NCBI GenBank assembly: GCA_947623455.1
Contig: OX392533.1
Span: 34,656,229-34,720,228 of the forward strand
From: Mimachlamys varia
Taxonomy: Eukaryota; Mollusca; Bivalvia; Pectinida; Pectinidae
Reading direction: 5' to 3'
DNA: 64,000 nucleotides
Shown here: in pieces, positions 1 to 11,340 of the stretch
How the letters are laid out: every line of letters starts with the position of its first letter
How positions within the stretch are numbered: the first letter of the stretch is position 1
Made by a program: the position numbers and the translations under genes
The notes under the pieces: generated by a model
The model's input: only the letters and a program-made list of their open reading frames with translations
What the model was told of the DNA's origin: nothing
Database searches by the model: none

Positions 1-1226
1 ACATGAAATGTTTGCGATTTTTTTTTTTACAATTCAACGTCTTGAGGATTTTTTTCAGACTATCTGTATATTTACAATGTACATTCATATTCATTTAAAA
101 TCTATCCAACTTTCAGCGTCTTCACACGTTAACACGTATCACGGAATGCGAATATTTAAGGCCATACACTCACATAACGCACCACACACTAAGCATGACT
201 ACATGCATACAATGTATACGTATATCAGATTTGGAACTGTTGATACACTTATAACTACCCGTTATTAATATGTTCTGATAATTCCGCTTTCTTTTAACCT
301 ATTTTTTGGCGTCTTGTAAAGGGACGGTGACCTTTTAAAAAAACTGCAGGAATGGAATATACATATAGGTATATGTTGTATAACTTTGGGTATTTTTTTT
401 CCCGTTATGTATATATTTCCATATCAAATTCAATACCGGGGTCGCAACCCAATGATATTGGTACCTTCACTAATTTATAGATTAGTATGAATATCACTTA
501 TTTTACGCGTGAAAACACATTTTTTTATTCCTTTTGTCCAAATTGAAGCCGTATGTACCTCGGTTGCACGTCCCGTTTTACAACGTAATCAAACGAATTT
601 TTCTGTTATGGTATATGTTGTTTTTGAAAATGTCTTTCTATCCAGCAATTATAATTAAATCATACTGTTTTACTGGAACATCAGATTCTATAAAGGGAAT
701 ATTATAAAACACACTTTTAAGTTTAATATTACACACGCATTTATGCAACACAAGACTGAAACAGTTTCCCCTTGGGTAGCCCCAAAACCAAATCAAAGCT
801 TTATTTGTGCATGTTACCGTTACACAGAAGAAATATGTAACATACACGCAATAGAGCAGGTAGTTTCTCCTTTGAATACTTCCCATCTCTCAATATGATT
901 TCGTAACGCAGTCTTCCGTCATATTTTGACCATTCGGCAACTTTTCGCTTAGTAGTTAGGTCTTATCGTGGTGTAACGGTAATACCAGATAGAGTGTTTA
1001 CAATGGAAACGGCGCTAGCTGCGCATGCGTTGGTAGGTGGAAATCCCAATCCAGGCGTCTGGCTAGACCGATTGAAATTCCACTAGTTATTTTGAAATTA
1101 TTTATTTTATGAATACATATCAGCAAAATCCGATCGTCGTAGTCCGTAAGAATACCCACTCGATATGTGTATGTAATATTTTGAAAAAAAAATATGAAAA
1201 AAAGCTTACTTTCGCGGGATGCCCCT
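1..1226. mobile_element. Right part of a TTAA-flanked non-autonomous DNA transposon (copy 1)
   Basis: This stretch is closely similar, in the same order, to the right two thirds of the complete element at 19416-21142. It ends with the same terminal sequence, TTCGCGGGATGCCCCT, followed by TTAA at 1227-1230. The left end lies outside the window. No transposase reading frame is visible, so it is a non-autonomous copy. TTAA target duplication is the hallmark of piggyBac-type elements, but family placement here is inference. Confidence 0.75.
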
Positions 1227-1312
1227 TTAAGACCACCCAATATAGTATTATTTTTTATGTTATACAAAGCTATTTTAGCAACACAAATTTTATTCTTATT
1301 CTGTAACTTTTA

Positions 1313-2010
1313 TTGTTGATTTGCATGGACATTCAAGAAAACCCTTGGCCTGGTGTATCTTCCGACGAATTGACTATTCTCCACCTAAACATAAGAAGTC
1401 TAAGAAATAAGTTAGCTCACCTTGAAAACATTGCAGACGAATTCCATGTAGTATGTATCACCGAATCTCATCTTGACAATAGTATCTCTGACGAAGAAAT
1501 AGCACTTTGTGGTTTTAATACTAATCCTTTCCGGAAAGACCGTGAATACTCTCAGGGTGGGGGTGTAGTCGTCTATATTTCGCATCTAATCGCCGCCAAA
1601 CGTCGTTTGAGGCTATATGGATTGAAATATTTTTAAATAACTCCTCATATCTTCTGTTTTCAGTATACAGACCAAATGGCAGTGTAATCCATTTTGGGAA
1701 CAATTTGAAAATTCTATAGAAAATGCACTTGATGAAAACCCTCACGTGATTATAGTTGGTGATATTAACGTTGATCTTCTAGTTGAAACCCATCATAAAC
1801 TTAATGATATTATCCGCACACACTTGTTCACTAATATAATACACCAGCCTACTCGGGTAGGCGATATACACGTGCTTCACTCCTTGACCCTGTGCTCGTG
1901 AGTGAGTCATGCGTGACTGGTTTTGCCGATGTTATTGAAATTGATAGGGATATTTCGGACCATGATGCTACCCTTGTTGAAATTAAACTAAATGTCTTCC
2001 TTACTAACAC
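1313..2010 (+). pseudogene. LINE-1 endonuclease domain, frameshifted
   Basis: Frame 1313-1636 contains LHLNIRSLRNKL, ITESHLDNS and GGGVVVYIS, the usual opening blocks of an AP-type LINE endonuclease. Frameshifts near 1600-1700 move the sequence to another frame (HVIIVGDINVD near 1745-1775). The frame at 1892-2344 then holds the final S-D-H-D box near 1960. The protein starts with a 2A-like string D-I-Q-E-N-P-W-P, where active copies of related LINEs have D-x-E-x-N-P-G-P. The domain would nick the target DNA in an active element; this copy is dead. Confidence 0.82.
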
Positions 2011-2297
2011 ATTTAAACGCATGGTTTGGTGTTATAAAAATGCTGACTATCCTAAATTTAATAACTTAATACAACAAACCGATTGGCAATCCATATTTAG
2101 AGAAGTTTCTACGTGTGACGATATGTGTTTGATCTTTACAAATAAGTATTTAGAGTATGCCCATAAATGCATCCCAACTAAGTTCATTACTATTAGACCG
2201 AATGACGAACCGTGGTTTACATCAGAACTGAGACGTGAAATAAGAATTAGAAATAGACTGCACAAAAAACTCAAAAGATTATTTTCTTTAGAAAACT

Positions 2298-3291
2298 TTG
2301 CCAACTTTAAAAAAACAAAGAAATCATGTCAATCTCAAACGTAGGATGAGAGAATTTTTTTATGCTGATATAAATGGACTTTTAGATAATTATGCAAAAA
2401 CTAATCAAAAAATCTTTTGGAAACTGGTACGTAGATTAATTAAAAGTTCTGATGTATCCAACATTATTCCTCCCTTGACGGACACTATTTCCAATACAAT
2501 TGCAGTAGACGACGAACGGAAAGCTAACATCTTAAACACTTATTTTGTATCTATCTCTACTTTAGATGACACGGGTGTACTTTTACCACATATCGACATG
2601 AGAACACAAAGTAATATTGACAACATACATTTTACTCAAACTAACATTATTGACATCATTTTATCGCTAAAGTTAGGTAAAGCAGTGGGATATGATAAAA
2701 TTAGTCACCAAGTGCTAAAAAATACTGCTAACACTGTTTCAGTTCCACTATTTCTTATATTTAGAAAGTCTCTTGATCAAGGATTGTATCCAAACGCCTG
2801 GAAAAAAGCTTTAGTAATGCCGGTCTTTAAGAAAGGTGATAAACATTGTCCTAGTAATTACAGACCAATAGCTTTATTTAGCACTGTAGGTTAAATTTTT
2901 GAAAAAGTAATTACCAAATATCTTCTAAATTATTTACTCGATAACTCATTATTATACAAATATCAATCTGGATTCCAGCCAGGTCACTCTACAGTGCATC
3001 AATTAATTGAAATCTATCATAATGTCTGTGAAAATTTAGAAAAACGATATCATACTTGCCTTGTTTTTTGTGATATTTCCAAGGCTTTTGACCAAGTCTG
3101 GCACGCAGGTCTTGTACACAAATTAAACAGCTATGGAATAAATGGAACACTTTTAAACTGGTTATCTGATTACGTATATAATCGCCACCAACAAGTCCTC
3201 ATACACAATGTTTCTTCTAATACTAAAATAACCAATGCTGGTGTTCCGTAAGGTTCTGTCCGAGGCCGTCTTCTTTTCCTCCTGTATATTA
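2298..3291 (+). pseudogene. LINE-1 reverse transcriptase, N-terminal part
   Basis: The frame at 2298-2894 holds the K-A-V-G-Y-D-K-I block and NYRPIALFSTVG, ending at a stop. After that, YQSGFQPGHSTVHQL and FCDISKAFDQVWH (motif A with its catalytic Asp) continue to about 3251. A stop follows at G-V-P, then the G-S-V-x-G-x-L-L-F-L-L-Y-I block (usually G-S-V-L-G-P) runs up to the insertion at 3292. Motif order and spacing are those of a LINE reverse transcriptase. The in-frame stops make it inactive. Confidence 0.88.
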
Positions 3292-3916
3292 TTTAAAAAT
3301 TCCCGCGTTTCGAAGAATAGCGGGAATTTACTGCCCTATAGTTTCGTTCATGTAAACGTGTACATAGGGCGTGCAAAGTGTTGATTGATTAATTGACCAA
3401 CCAGGAGCGTAAGTGACGAGTCACGTTGGGTACTAGGGTACCAAGAGGCACGGGTAGGATAAATTGGGTATTCATTCTAGCCGCGGACGTCAGCGCGATA
3501 GCTTGACAAACGTTCATGTTTATGTTTATATATATGATTAAGTAATATTAGGATTAGAAAATTATGTTACATAGAATAACAAATGATATGAATGCATTAT
3601 ACTATATATAGGTAGAAATCTCAGCAATATGTCGAGGGACCTGAAGCATTCAGTGCTGGTGCACCTCCTTTCACACCGTATAACGGTTTTGAGGTTGGGT
3701 GGCTCGCTTGGTTCCCATAGTTGGTTACAGTAATGCATAGTGATGCATAGGGTGAGTAGAGGCTGCAGCGAGAGAGACAGTTTTCTTTGTAATCTGTTAC
3801 ATGTATATTTATATAATGATGATGATATTAAATGCCGGCTCTATCGTCCGCTCGGCTCGCATGCATATAGTGCTTGTGTTTTCATTTAGATGGGGGAAGT
3901 GAAGTATATAGAGGAC
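3292..3916 (+). mobile_element. Probable solo remnant of a split-direct-repeat tyrosine-recombinase retroelement
   Basis: Removing these 625 bp rejoins the LINE exactly in frame as [10 protein letters not shown], with no target-site duplication. The insert opens with TTCCCGCGTTTCG in a small hairpin (AAATTCCCGC / GCGGGAATTT). The complete element at 32886-37466 opens with the same 13 bases, also in a hairpin, when read on its own strand. Near its end the insert has ATTAAA followed by CCGGCT, matching AATAAA then CCGGCT in that element's 3' region. The length also fits the 628-bp A2-to-B2 segment of that element. I infer a solo remnant of a related family, comparable to a solo LTR. Confidence 0.68.
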
Positions 3917-4680
3917 ACGATATTACGGATAACCTCGACAGTCTCTCCCGTCTATTTGCTGATGACACTTCCCTAACAGTATCTTCTCCTTCTGCATTTG
4001 AACTAGAAACTACAACTAACAGTGATCTTGAAAAAAATCATAATTGGGCAGAAAGTTGGCTTGTCAAGTTTAATCCAAATAAAACTGAAGCACTTCTTAT
4101 TTCAAATGTTAATAACGAGCTTGATGTTAATTTAGTTTTTAATAATGTTGAAATCGATTTTACTGATCACCATAAACATCTTGGTATTTTGTTGAATGCT
4201 AACTGTTTAAACAGAATTTACCTTACGTACATACTACCTCTTCTAGAATACTGTTGCGAAGTATGGAAGGGTTGTACAATTTCCGATGCTAACAAACTTG
4301 AAAAACGTCAGCTACAAGCAGTGCGTATAGTTACTGGTCTACCTTTATTTACCAGTAGATAATCTCTTTACTTTGAAACTGGTTGGGAAATCTTGTCTCA
4401 GCGACGCATCCGCCGCAAACTTCAACTCTTTTATAAAATCCATAACAACATGACCCCCTCTTACCTAACAGACATTCTTCCACCACTAGTATCTTCTTTA
4501 ACTACGTATAATTTAAGAAACTCTGAAATAATTCATTTCCAAACTACCGGCTACAATCAACACTTGACTCGTTTATTCCTTCGACTATAAGGTTATGGAA
4601 TGAACTTGACACAAATACTAAAAATGCACCATCCCTCAAGAGTTTTAAAGATTGCCTAAATAACCAAGTTGAAGCTTGGT
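3917..4680 (+). pseudogene. LINE-1 reverse transcriptase, C-terminal part
   Basis: The frame resumes at the insertion junction with N-D-I-T-D-N and reaches LFADDTSL, the catalytic A-D-D box with F in place of Y. NPNKTEALLIS and HHKHLGILLN follow. After an internal deletion near 4200 comes ILPLLEYCCEVW, then RRKLQLFYKIHNNMTPSYL at about 4400-4470 and, after a frameshift, STIRLWNELDT near 4585. These C-terminal blocks are typical of CR1/L2-like LINEs. Similarity stops near 4670, where unrelated sequence begins. Confidence 0.85.
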
Positions 4681-4781
4681 TTGGGGCACCATTGGAAACC
4701 CACGATACACTTACGTTTGCAGTAATGACCAAAGTTGGATTTCAAAAGCGTGAAACCATATTGTCAAAGCTCCGATCAGAC

Positions 4782-5490
4782 ATGAAATGGAAGAAGATGA
4801 CACCACCATCGCTGCCATGAAAGATGGAGACCATTACTGGTGTGCTATGTGGGGGACAACCTATCATCGGAGTTCTTGGTTGAAAAAAAACTTTGAAAAC
4901 AAACACAGGTTCTTCTATCAGGGGGAGACAATCCTATAAAGAGTTTCCTTTTTATGTCATTATTGTACCGTGACACAATGCTCACTTTGAATGGCTTTAT
5001 GCTGGATCAAAATTGATACATCATTCCAAATACAAGGTTTGGCTTTTTGGCATGATTTGCTATGCAACGCGTCTTCTCGCATCAGAAGAGTCATTCCAGT
5101 ATGTATGGAACCAGACCGTAAATTTGAAGGGCGGGTTGTGCAACAATATCCCAAATGAAAACTGTGTTGAACTGCAAGTTGGGACCATCAAACGGAAACT
5201 GATGACTCAAGGTTAAAAAAAGTCATGAGTTGGCAAAGGTCATAACAATGACGACACAAGTCATTGACCGCATCAAAGATGGACTCATCTTGGCTACTCA
5301 AACTGTGAAGTCGAGGAGGCGAGACCAGAGCCAGACAATAGCATTGACACTATAAAAATGGTGAAATGCATCCGAAAAAATGGAAATGTCAAGGACTTGA
5401 AATCGGAAGAATTCAGCAATTTTAATGACCCCCTGCAGAATGTTGGATTACATCAAAGAATATGCCGAGATTACCAAATTATTTATTTAA
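4782..5490 (+). pseudogene. Decayed zinc-finger / DUF6589-like coding sequence
   Basis: Two short frames can be read. The first (4782-4938) contains YWCAMWGTTYHRSSWLKKN followed by FENKH, a C2H2-like finger in which one Cys reads Trp and one His reads Asn. The second (4992-5216) contains NQTVNLKGGLCNNIPNENC, which resembles the N-x-T-V-N-x-x-G core of DUF6589-type proteins as I remember them. A third frame continues with HELAKVITMTTQVIDRIKDG. DUF6589 proteins are common in repetitive families of marine invertebrates and their function is unknown to me. Family assignment is from memory and moderate; the decay is certain. Confidence 0.45.
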
Positions 5491-6769
5491 AGTGTCCTTT
5501 TAAATTGGGTACAGTGAACTAATTTCATGTTTCAAATATGCTGGATTTCCAGAAGTATCCTTGTAAAGTGTGCTACTGTGAAATAGATTCATGATATGTT
5601 ATAACTTAAGCTTACTTAGGTGTAAATAACTTAAACTAGTACCGAGTTTGTGCCATATTTTGCCACATTTGCAGTTAATATTCGACTTTATATAAGCTTA
5701 ACTACAGCTGCTGTCCTTGACTGGAAGCATCCCTGGATTGTTAGGATTTAAGTTTTTTTTCAAATTCACTGATCATGATACGAAATATATACATATGGAA
5801 ATACATAAAAAGTTAGATATATCCATGTGGGTGATGCAGGTCCTCATGTATATTATAGTTTCCTGGAAATGGTATATGTGGCACCCAAGACTTGTTTTTC
5901 TTGGGATAAATGTGTACAAATTGTACTATAAGAACGTACAGTGTATATTGTTCTATCTTTACATTAGTTAACGCCCCTCACCATATAAGCACCCCCCACC
6001 CCCATTTACCGAAGTATTGAAATTATATAAGCGCTGCCCCCTTCTAATAAAATTGCGACACAAATTGACAAATGTAACTAAATGATATATAACAGTACAG
6101 TAAACCCTCATGCAGTGGGTGCATGTTTACAAGAGAAAAAACACAAATATTGGTAATACCATTCTGGTCAGATTATATCATAATATACTTAAAAAACAAC
6201 ATTTTCGTCCAAATAATAGTTTGTTATCCTATTTAGCACCCCCTTTGGAACCAAGTTTTATGTGTCTTTGGTGCAAATTGCAGTGAATGTGGTGTATTAC
6301 ATTGCATTCTGAAATGGTATGTGATTATACCATTACAGTTATTTTAAAAAGCAGTTGAACTTGCCATGTACATCAACAAAAAATACTTGCCTGGCTCAAT
6401 ATTTTATTTTACATTAATTTAATGCATACATTGTAGATAACATACTGACCCTTGTTAAACTACAAGAGAATTAGACAAGGTGATAAGAAAGCTGTCATAA
6501 CGAGATATCGAAGACGTTCATTTAGTTATTGTATAGTGTGGAAACATGAAATGTTTTGAAATCATTCTTTAGGACGGGGTGCTCATGAATAATCAAAAGA
6601 ACATTCGAGTTCTTCAAAATCTACATCCCGTCAATTCCACTTAGCGCTCAAATTCCCCAAGATTTGAAGATTCTAGATGTTTTGTCTTTTCTTCAAAATC
6701 TTAAAATAGTAAACAATGGCATAAATGATTTTGATTATATGTAGGGATTGCCAAAAAACAAACGACATC
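5491..6769. other. Stretch without a recognisable gene
   Basis: AT-rich sequence. The open frame at 5717-5971 has no family features. Short C-rich runs near 5970-6050 (ATAAGCACCCCCC-like) and a block near 6236 look repeat-derived. I see no coding signal. Confidence 0.6.
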
Positions 6770-7016
6770 TTAAAGACACGAGAAGAACCTCAGTGGGATG
6801 GAAACATAAAAACAAATCTGGTGTTTATATGCATATATCGGAAGGCAGAGTTGTCGGGAAGCATGCCATCGATATGAAGAAATAGCTGTCATATACAGAA
6901 TTAATGTCTGTCGTTTGTGACAGATATTTTCCTGATGGGATAAACATGCAAAGTGGTATGCTGCTAAGAAATCTCGACTATCAATTGGCTAACGTCACTG
7001 GAAAACCGATTAAAAG
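6770..7016 (+). pseudogene. Unidentified coding fossil
   Basis: A plus-strand frame reads KSGVYMHISEGRVVGKHAID, one TAG stop near 6885, then VVCDRYFPDGINMQSGMLL and LDYQLANVTGKPIKR, ending at a TGA at 7017-7019. The composition is protein-like and the frame stays open apart from the one stop, unlike surrounding sequence. I do not recognise the family. It could be a fragment of a host gene or of a mobile-element accessory protein. Confidence 0.35.
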
Positions 7017-7019
7017 ATG

Positions 7020-7860
7020 AACTCATAAATGGTGAACCCTTAACGTATGGCGGGTTCCTTACGGAGTATGTGTCCAGTCCGATATGGGTGTATCTGGAGA
7101 CGGAAAATAAGGTAAGTTATATATAATTTATAAATAAAAAAAATAGTGGTGTGATGGCATAGCGTACCGAAAAAGCTTTTTACATATGTATATACATCTT
7201 ACATACACGGTCCACAAGAAGTGCACACAACGCGCGATTTGGTACACTTCAATTCCGGGATACAACTTTCAGTCGGTTTGATAATGTGACTTTCATCACC
7301 ACGCGACTTTATATAAGGTACTTTGAAAACAAAATGGCGACCAAATAGAAGTTTTCAATTGTGTGCAATGACAGTAAGCGAGATAAAAAGTTTTCAGGTC
7401 GAATGAGGGATCACAACTTAAAATAAAGCAAAAGGGGCGTTAGTAGAATTAGCTGGGGTCAATGATAACCGAATTTGTCTTATATTGAGAATAATGAGCG
7501 CAATCCAGTGCTTGTAATCAGTTGCAGATTGTTGCTTTACCACTGTCGGGTACACATCCAGGTACAACACACCATGGCTTAGTTTTTAAGTCTGTACCTT
7601 TGTCTCGTTCCATTTTAACCCAAAGCGACTAATCACCGATCGAATCTAGCTGTCATTTGGTCGCCAATGCCGCAATCGTGAAGTGTCGTAAATATTTTGC
7701 AGTCACATTAACAAACCACCGATTTCTAACTGCACTTCGAAATAGTTCATGTATCTCGGAAATAGCGCATAGAGTGGTCATAATGAAATTGAAATGGACA
7801 ATAAAACGTATGGAATAATTGTATTACACCATTCTTAATTATATTCTTTAAGTATTGTCT
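7020..7860. other. Stretch without a recognisable gene
   Basis: No motif-bearing frame. The sequence is AT-rich with scattered CG-containing blocks. The end near 7800-7860 may already belong to the LINE that follows, but I cannot read a clear frame there. Confidence 0.5.
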
Positions 7861-8015
7861 TAATTATGACCATGTTGTAAACAATATAGATAAGGCTAAT
7901 GCAATAAATTATTACTTCACCGCAATAGCAACATCATCACCAGATCTAGACCCACTACCACCAAATACAAATAACTATCCTTTTCAACAAGCTTTACCGA
8001 ACATAATCTTACTGT

Positions 8016-8762
8016 GTACGTGAATGAAGAATCTTTTTTTCGTACAAGTATCAGCTGTACGTTTTTGTTTTTCGAAAGCACTGTCAACTCAACCACACTT
8101 CGTCCGTAAAACCAAGCTCTTCGTCTTCTTTGATAGTGTCGTATTTCTTTTTGTTTGTCAGATGCATCTGTTCCGATCTTTCAATAGTCTCTTTCAGCTT
8201 CTTTCTTGTCTAGTCTTAGCTTGTGAATCTGTTTTCGCCAGCCAATAGGCCTATTTGTTTATCGCGGCTACCTGACATTTGCGCTTCCCGTTTTATTTTT
8301 ATACGAGAAATCACGTGATTTTTTTCGAATCATGTGACCACTATCCTGCTGCCGGTACCGTGCCGATTCGCAAGAACACATAAGAAATGTTTTTTAACAT
8401 AGAAAACGATAATAAAAATATAATTATGGTACTGAGGTGCTCAGTAATAAATCTTGATATTACATAAATATTTTATTGTTTGATAATCTAAACTGTTAAG
8501 GTTAAAAAAATTATAGAATTTTTTTCATGTCGTACCATGTTGATATTCCTATAATGAGTCGAATGGCGGCGACGAAATTGAGCAGACGAGCACCAAATTT
8601 AGCAAATAATGCCGTTTTAAGGTACTTTCCGGCTAATTGACACAACTGAGACCTTGATTTTCCTTCTAAGAATAACATTTGCCTTCAGAAAATGTATTTC
8701 ATTTAGAACTTGGTCCAAACACGAGCTAATTATTATTATTATGTAAGATTATGTTTTAACTA
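8016..8762. other. Unidentified insertion in LINE-2
   Basis: LINE coding similarity stops near 8015 and resumes at 8763, leaving about 745 bp of unrelated sequence. I find no open frame of note and no convincing target duplication. The small frame at 8024-8248 has no family features. It may be a non-autonomous element or a rearrangement. Confidence 0.45.
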
Positions 8763-8933
8763 GAGATGATTGACATATTAGAACAAGATGTAATCCATCA
8801 ACTTAACCAACTAAATGATAAAAAAACAGCAGGACCTGATGGAATAGTACCTAAAATAATTAAAAATAAAACACCCTCAATATCATATCCGTTAACAATA
8901 CTTTTTAATAAAACAATGGTGCTTGGACATATC

Positions 8934-9361
8934 CTATCGTCGGAAACCCTCGGTACACTTCTCTGACGTTTGCATCCCGTGGGCTAAAATGGAAAGATAC
9001 TCTCGTTTTCGTACTAAAATAGTAGCCAATCATATCGATAGTTTCATCCGTGACTACATACAGCCGGGGTATCCAGTTTCATTTGTAGCACCGCCTGTCA
9101 ACCAAAACCTGTCGATTGTGTTATAATTGTGTCGATTGTGATTAAAATATGAGGTCCTGCTATACGTCGATGGACATCGGCGTTATGCCTACAGAAATAT
9201 ACTAGTCGTGGTCACGGTAAAATGATCTAAAAAGAGAAACGACCATTCTGATTGGTCGAAATCTCCGAACAAACTTGTATTCGGGGAAACGAAGGTTTAC
9301 ACCGATTCTGGCTCTAGGGTTGCAAACGTCAGAGAAGTGTACCTCGGGTTTCCGACGATGG
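8934..9361. mobile_element. hAT-like non-autonomous element inserted in LINE-2
   Basis: The ends are inverted: the left has ATCGTCGGAAACCC with TCTGACGTTTGCA further in, and the right has the reverse complement. An 8-bp duplication, GACATATC, flanks it at 8926-8933 and 9362-9369. Removing the element and one duplicate rejoins the LINE frame as G-H-I-S-A-L-W-K. Eight-bp duplications are typical of hAT elements. No transposase frame is present. A 65-bp relative is at 52841-52905. Confidence 0.82.
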
Positions 9362-11131
9362 GACATATCTCTGCCTTATGGAAACTCAATGATGTTAATG
9401 CTATATATAAGGGTAAGGGGTCCGAAAATGATGACAGTAATTACAGCCCAAGTTCGATTACATCTTCCTTCAGCTAAATCATTGAATTTTTTTTTTTAAA
9501 TATCTATATAACTACGTGTACCTTGTAGCAGCTGAAACTATTCCTGAGCATCAGTCAGGCTACCTGCCTGGTGACTCAACTGTGAATCAATTATTGTCTA
9601 TATATCACACTATTATAAATATTTTGGATAACGGAAAAGAAGTTAGATTTGTCTTCTGTGATGCTAATAAAGCTTCCGATAGGGTTTGGCATGTTTGTCT
9701 TCTTTACATATTGGAAACTTATGGAATTAAAGGAAAATTACTGGCATGGTTTAGGGACTTATCTGAGAGACAAAACGGTTAATTACAGATGGTCACCAAT
9801 CAACTTTTAAATGTATAAACGCGGGGGTTTCACAGGGATCTGTCCTGGGTCCATTTCTCTTTCTTCTCTATATTAATGACATCACTTAATTAGTAACTAG
9901 TAACATTAAACGCTTTGCTGACGATACCTCCCTCTATATTATTGTTGATGATAACCCTATTGAATCAGCACATAATCTCACAAATGACCTACAAGAGATA
10001 TGTTCTTGGGCTAAATCCTTGGATATTAAATTTAATGCAACTAAAACCATAACCATGATATTCACTCGTAAAAAAGAAACTAATCAACCACTCAACAGCA
10101 GTACTAAATATAAACATCTAGGTCTTACTTTTAACGAACACGGTAAATGGGACCAGAATATTCAATATATTCATAGTTGCTTGATTTTAGTAAATAATAA
10201 ATACATGTGTGAAATGAGCCTTCCATTACAGTACAGTCCAGTAATCCAGAAACTAGCATGCAGTGGTGGATTAATATCTAAATGTATCCGAAATGTCGGT
10301 GTTTCGTCTGAGAATTGCACGACAGACTCGCAACAAGTAAGTTATGTGCATTGTTTACAAATGGTTAAGAAATAACGATGGCATACTTGCATTACATTCT
10401 GTAAAGGACCGCGGCTCCTTATATATAAACATTTTGTTTATATACTGACAGAAACTCAAGCAAGTGTGATCTACGCTACAGCTTATAAAATAATGTATTA
10501 TAATATTGTACAGAACAATCAAAAAAAGTATTAGAATCAGTACAATTAGATGCAGCTACAGTATTAACGGGGCTTCGTAAAGGCACATCACACCAGAAAT
10601 TATATAAAGAATTGGGATAGGAAACCTTAGCTGATAGACGAGAAAAAAAATTGATCTTAATGTACAAAATATTGCATAATACTTCCCCAAAATACCTAAA
10701 TGATATAGTTAATCCCTTCCTAAATGACCAAACCATTATAAGATACCAGCGTAGGCATAATAAAATATTTAACCCCAGATATGTAGAACTGAAAACTATT
10801 TGAATAGCTTCTTTCCCTCAACTTTTCCCAATTTAAGAAATCAATTAACAAAACTAATAATACACTAATTGATGATACTCAGGCAGTGGTAAAAAAACTC
10901 TGCTGAAAGAAAAATCCATATTATATTGTTAAATTAGGAACAATGCTAGTAATTTAAAATATGACTTGTATAATGACCACTTCATGTGATTGTGGTTATC
11001 CACAGGAAACAAGTCACCATTTCTTCTCTGATTGTGTCCGATACATCAACCACAGGCAGTTACTATCAGCCTCTTTGCTCAGTGAAAACCATTCACATTA
11101 CACTTTACATGCTATTTTAAATGTCGTCGAT

Positions 11132-11281
11132 GAAGCAGAAGACGCTTACTCTTCCGGAACACCTGGTCTTATTCTCTTGGTCTTTTGCAGGGGTAAATCT
11201 TTCCTTTGTTCAAATTTTGCCCCTGGTTTATTCGATTTTGAGTTTGGATTATGATTATGTTGACGCTTCGGTATTCTCTTA
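11132..11281 (+). repeat. Interspersed repeat family A, copy 1
   Basis: The unit runs from CTTACTCTTCCGGAACACC to GTTGACGCTTCGGTATTCTC and includes CCCCTGGTTTATTCGATTTT. It recurs at 30783-31170 (interrupted), 31695-31826 and 43678-43822, with partial copies at 22033-22130. No terminal structure is clear and the family is not identified. Confidence 0.75.
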
Positions 11282-11340
11282 TTTTATTTCAATGTAGTGG
11301 CACGTTGAGCAATTGAGATCTGTTAACTGGAATAATATAT

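Larger units (their letters stand above)
1290..4680 (+). mobile_element. Decayed non-LTR retrotransposon (LINE-1 of this window), interrupted
   Basis: The remains run endonuclease, reverse transcriptase, C-terminal region, all on the plus strand and broken by frameshifts and stops. The order, the SDH endonuclease box, the F-A-D-D catalytic box and the K-H-L-G-I block after it match CR1/L2/Jockey-like LINEs. A 625-bp insertion (3292-3916) splits the reverse transcriptase. Sequence is also missing between the K-H-L-G-I block and the C-terminal part near 4200. The element cannot encode a functional protein. The clade is not settled. Confidence 0.88.
7862..11125 (+). mobile_element. Decayed LINE-2 of this window, with insertions
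   Basis: Readable pieces in order: ANAINYYFTAIATSSPDLD (about 7895-7955); DILEQDVIHQLNQLNDKK and A-G-P-D-G-I (8766-8933); SALWKLNDVNAIYKG (from 9369); HQSGYLPGDSTVNQLLSI (9550); FCDANKASDRVWH (9655); [19 protein letters not shown] (9825); FADDTSLYI (9910); YKHLGLTFNEHGKWDQNI (10105); EKKLILMYKILHNTSPKYL (10640); and the C-terminal CDCGYPQETSHHFFSDC (10985). These are endonuclease-linker, reverse transcriptase and Cys/His C-terminal blocks of a LINE. Stops and frameshifts are frequent, and insertions sit at 8016-8762 and 8934-9361. Confidence 0.88.

Noticed and set aside
965..1075. tRNA-like A and B box sequences inside the TTAA element (GGTGTAACGGTAATACC, GGTGGAAATCCC)
   Set aside because: The boxes match the consensus poorly, no cloverleaf stems can be drawn, and the second copy at about 20880-20990 shows no compensating changes.
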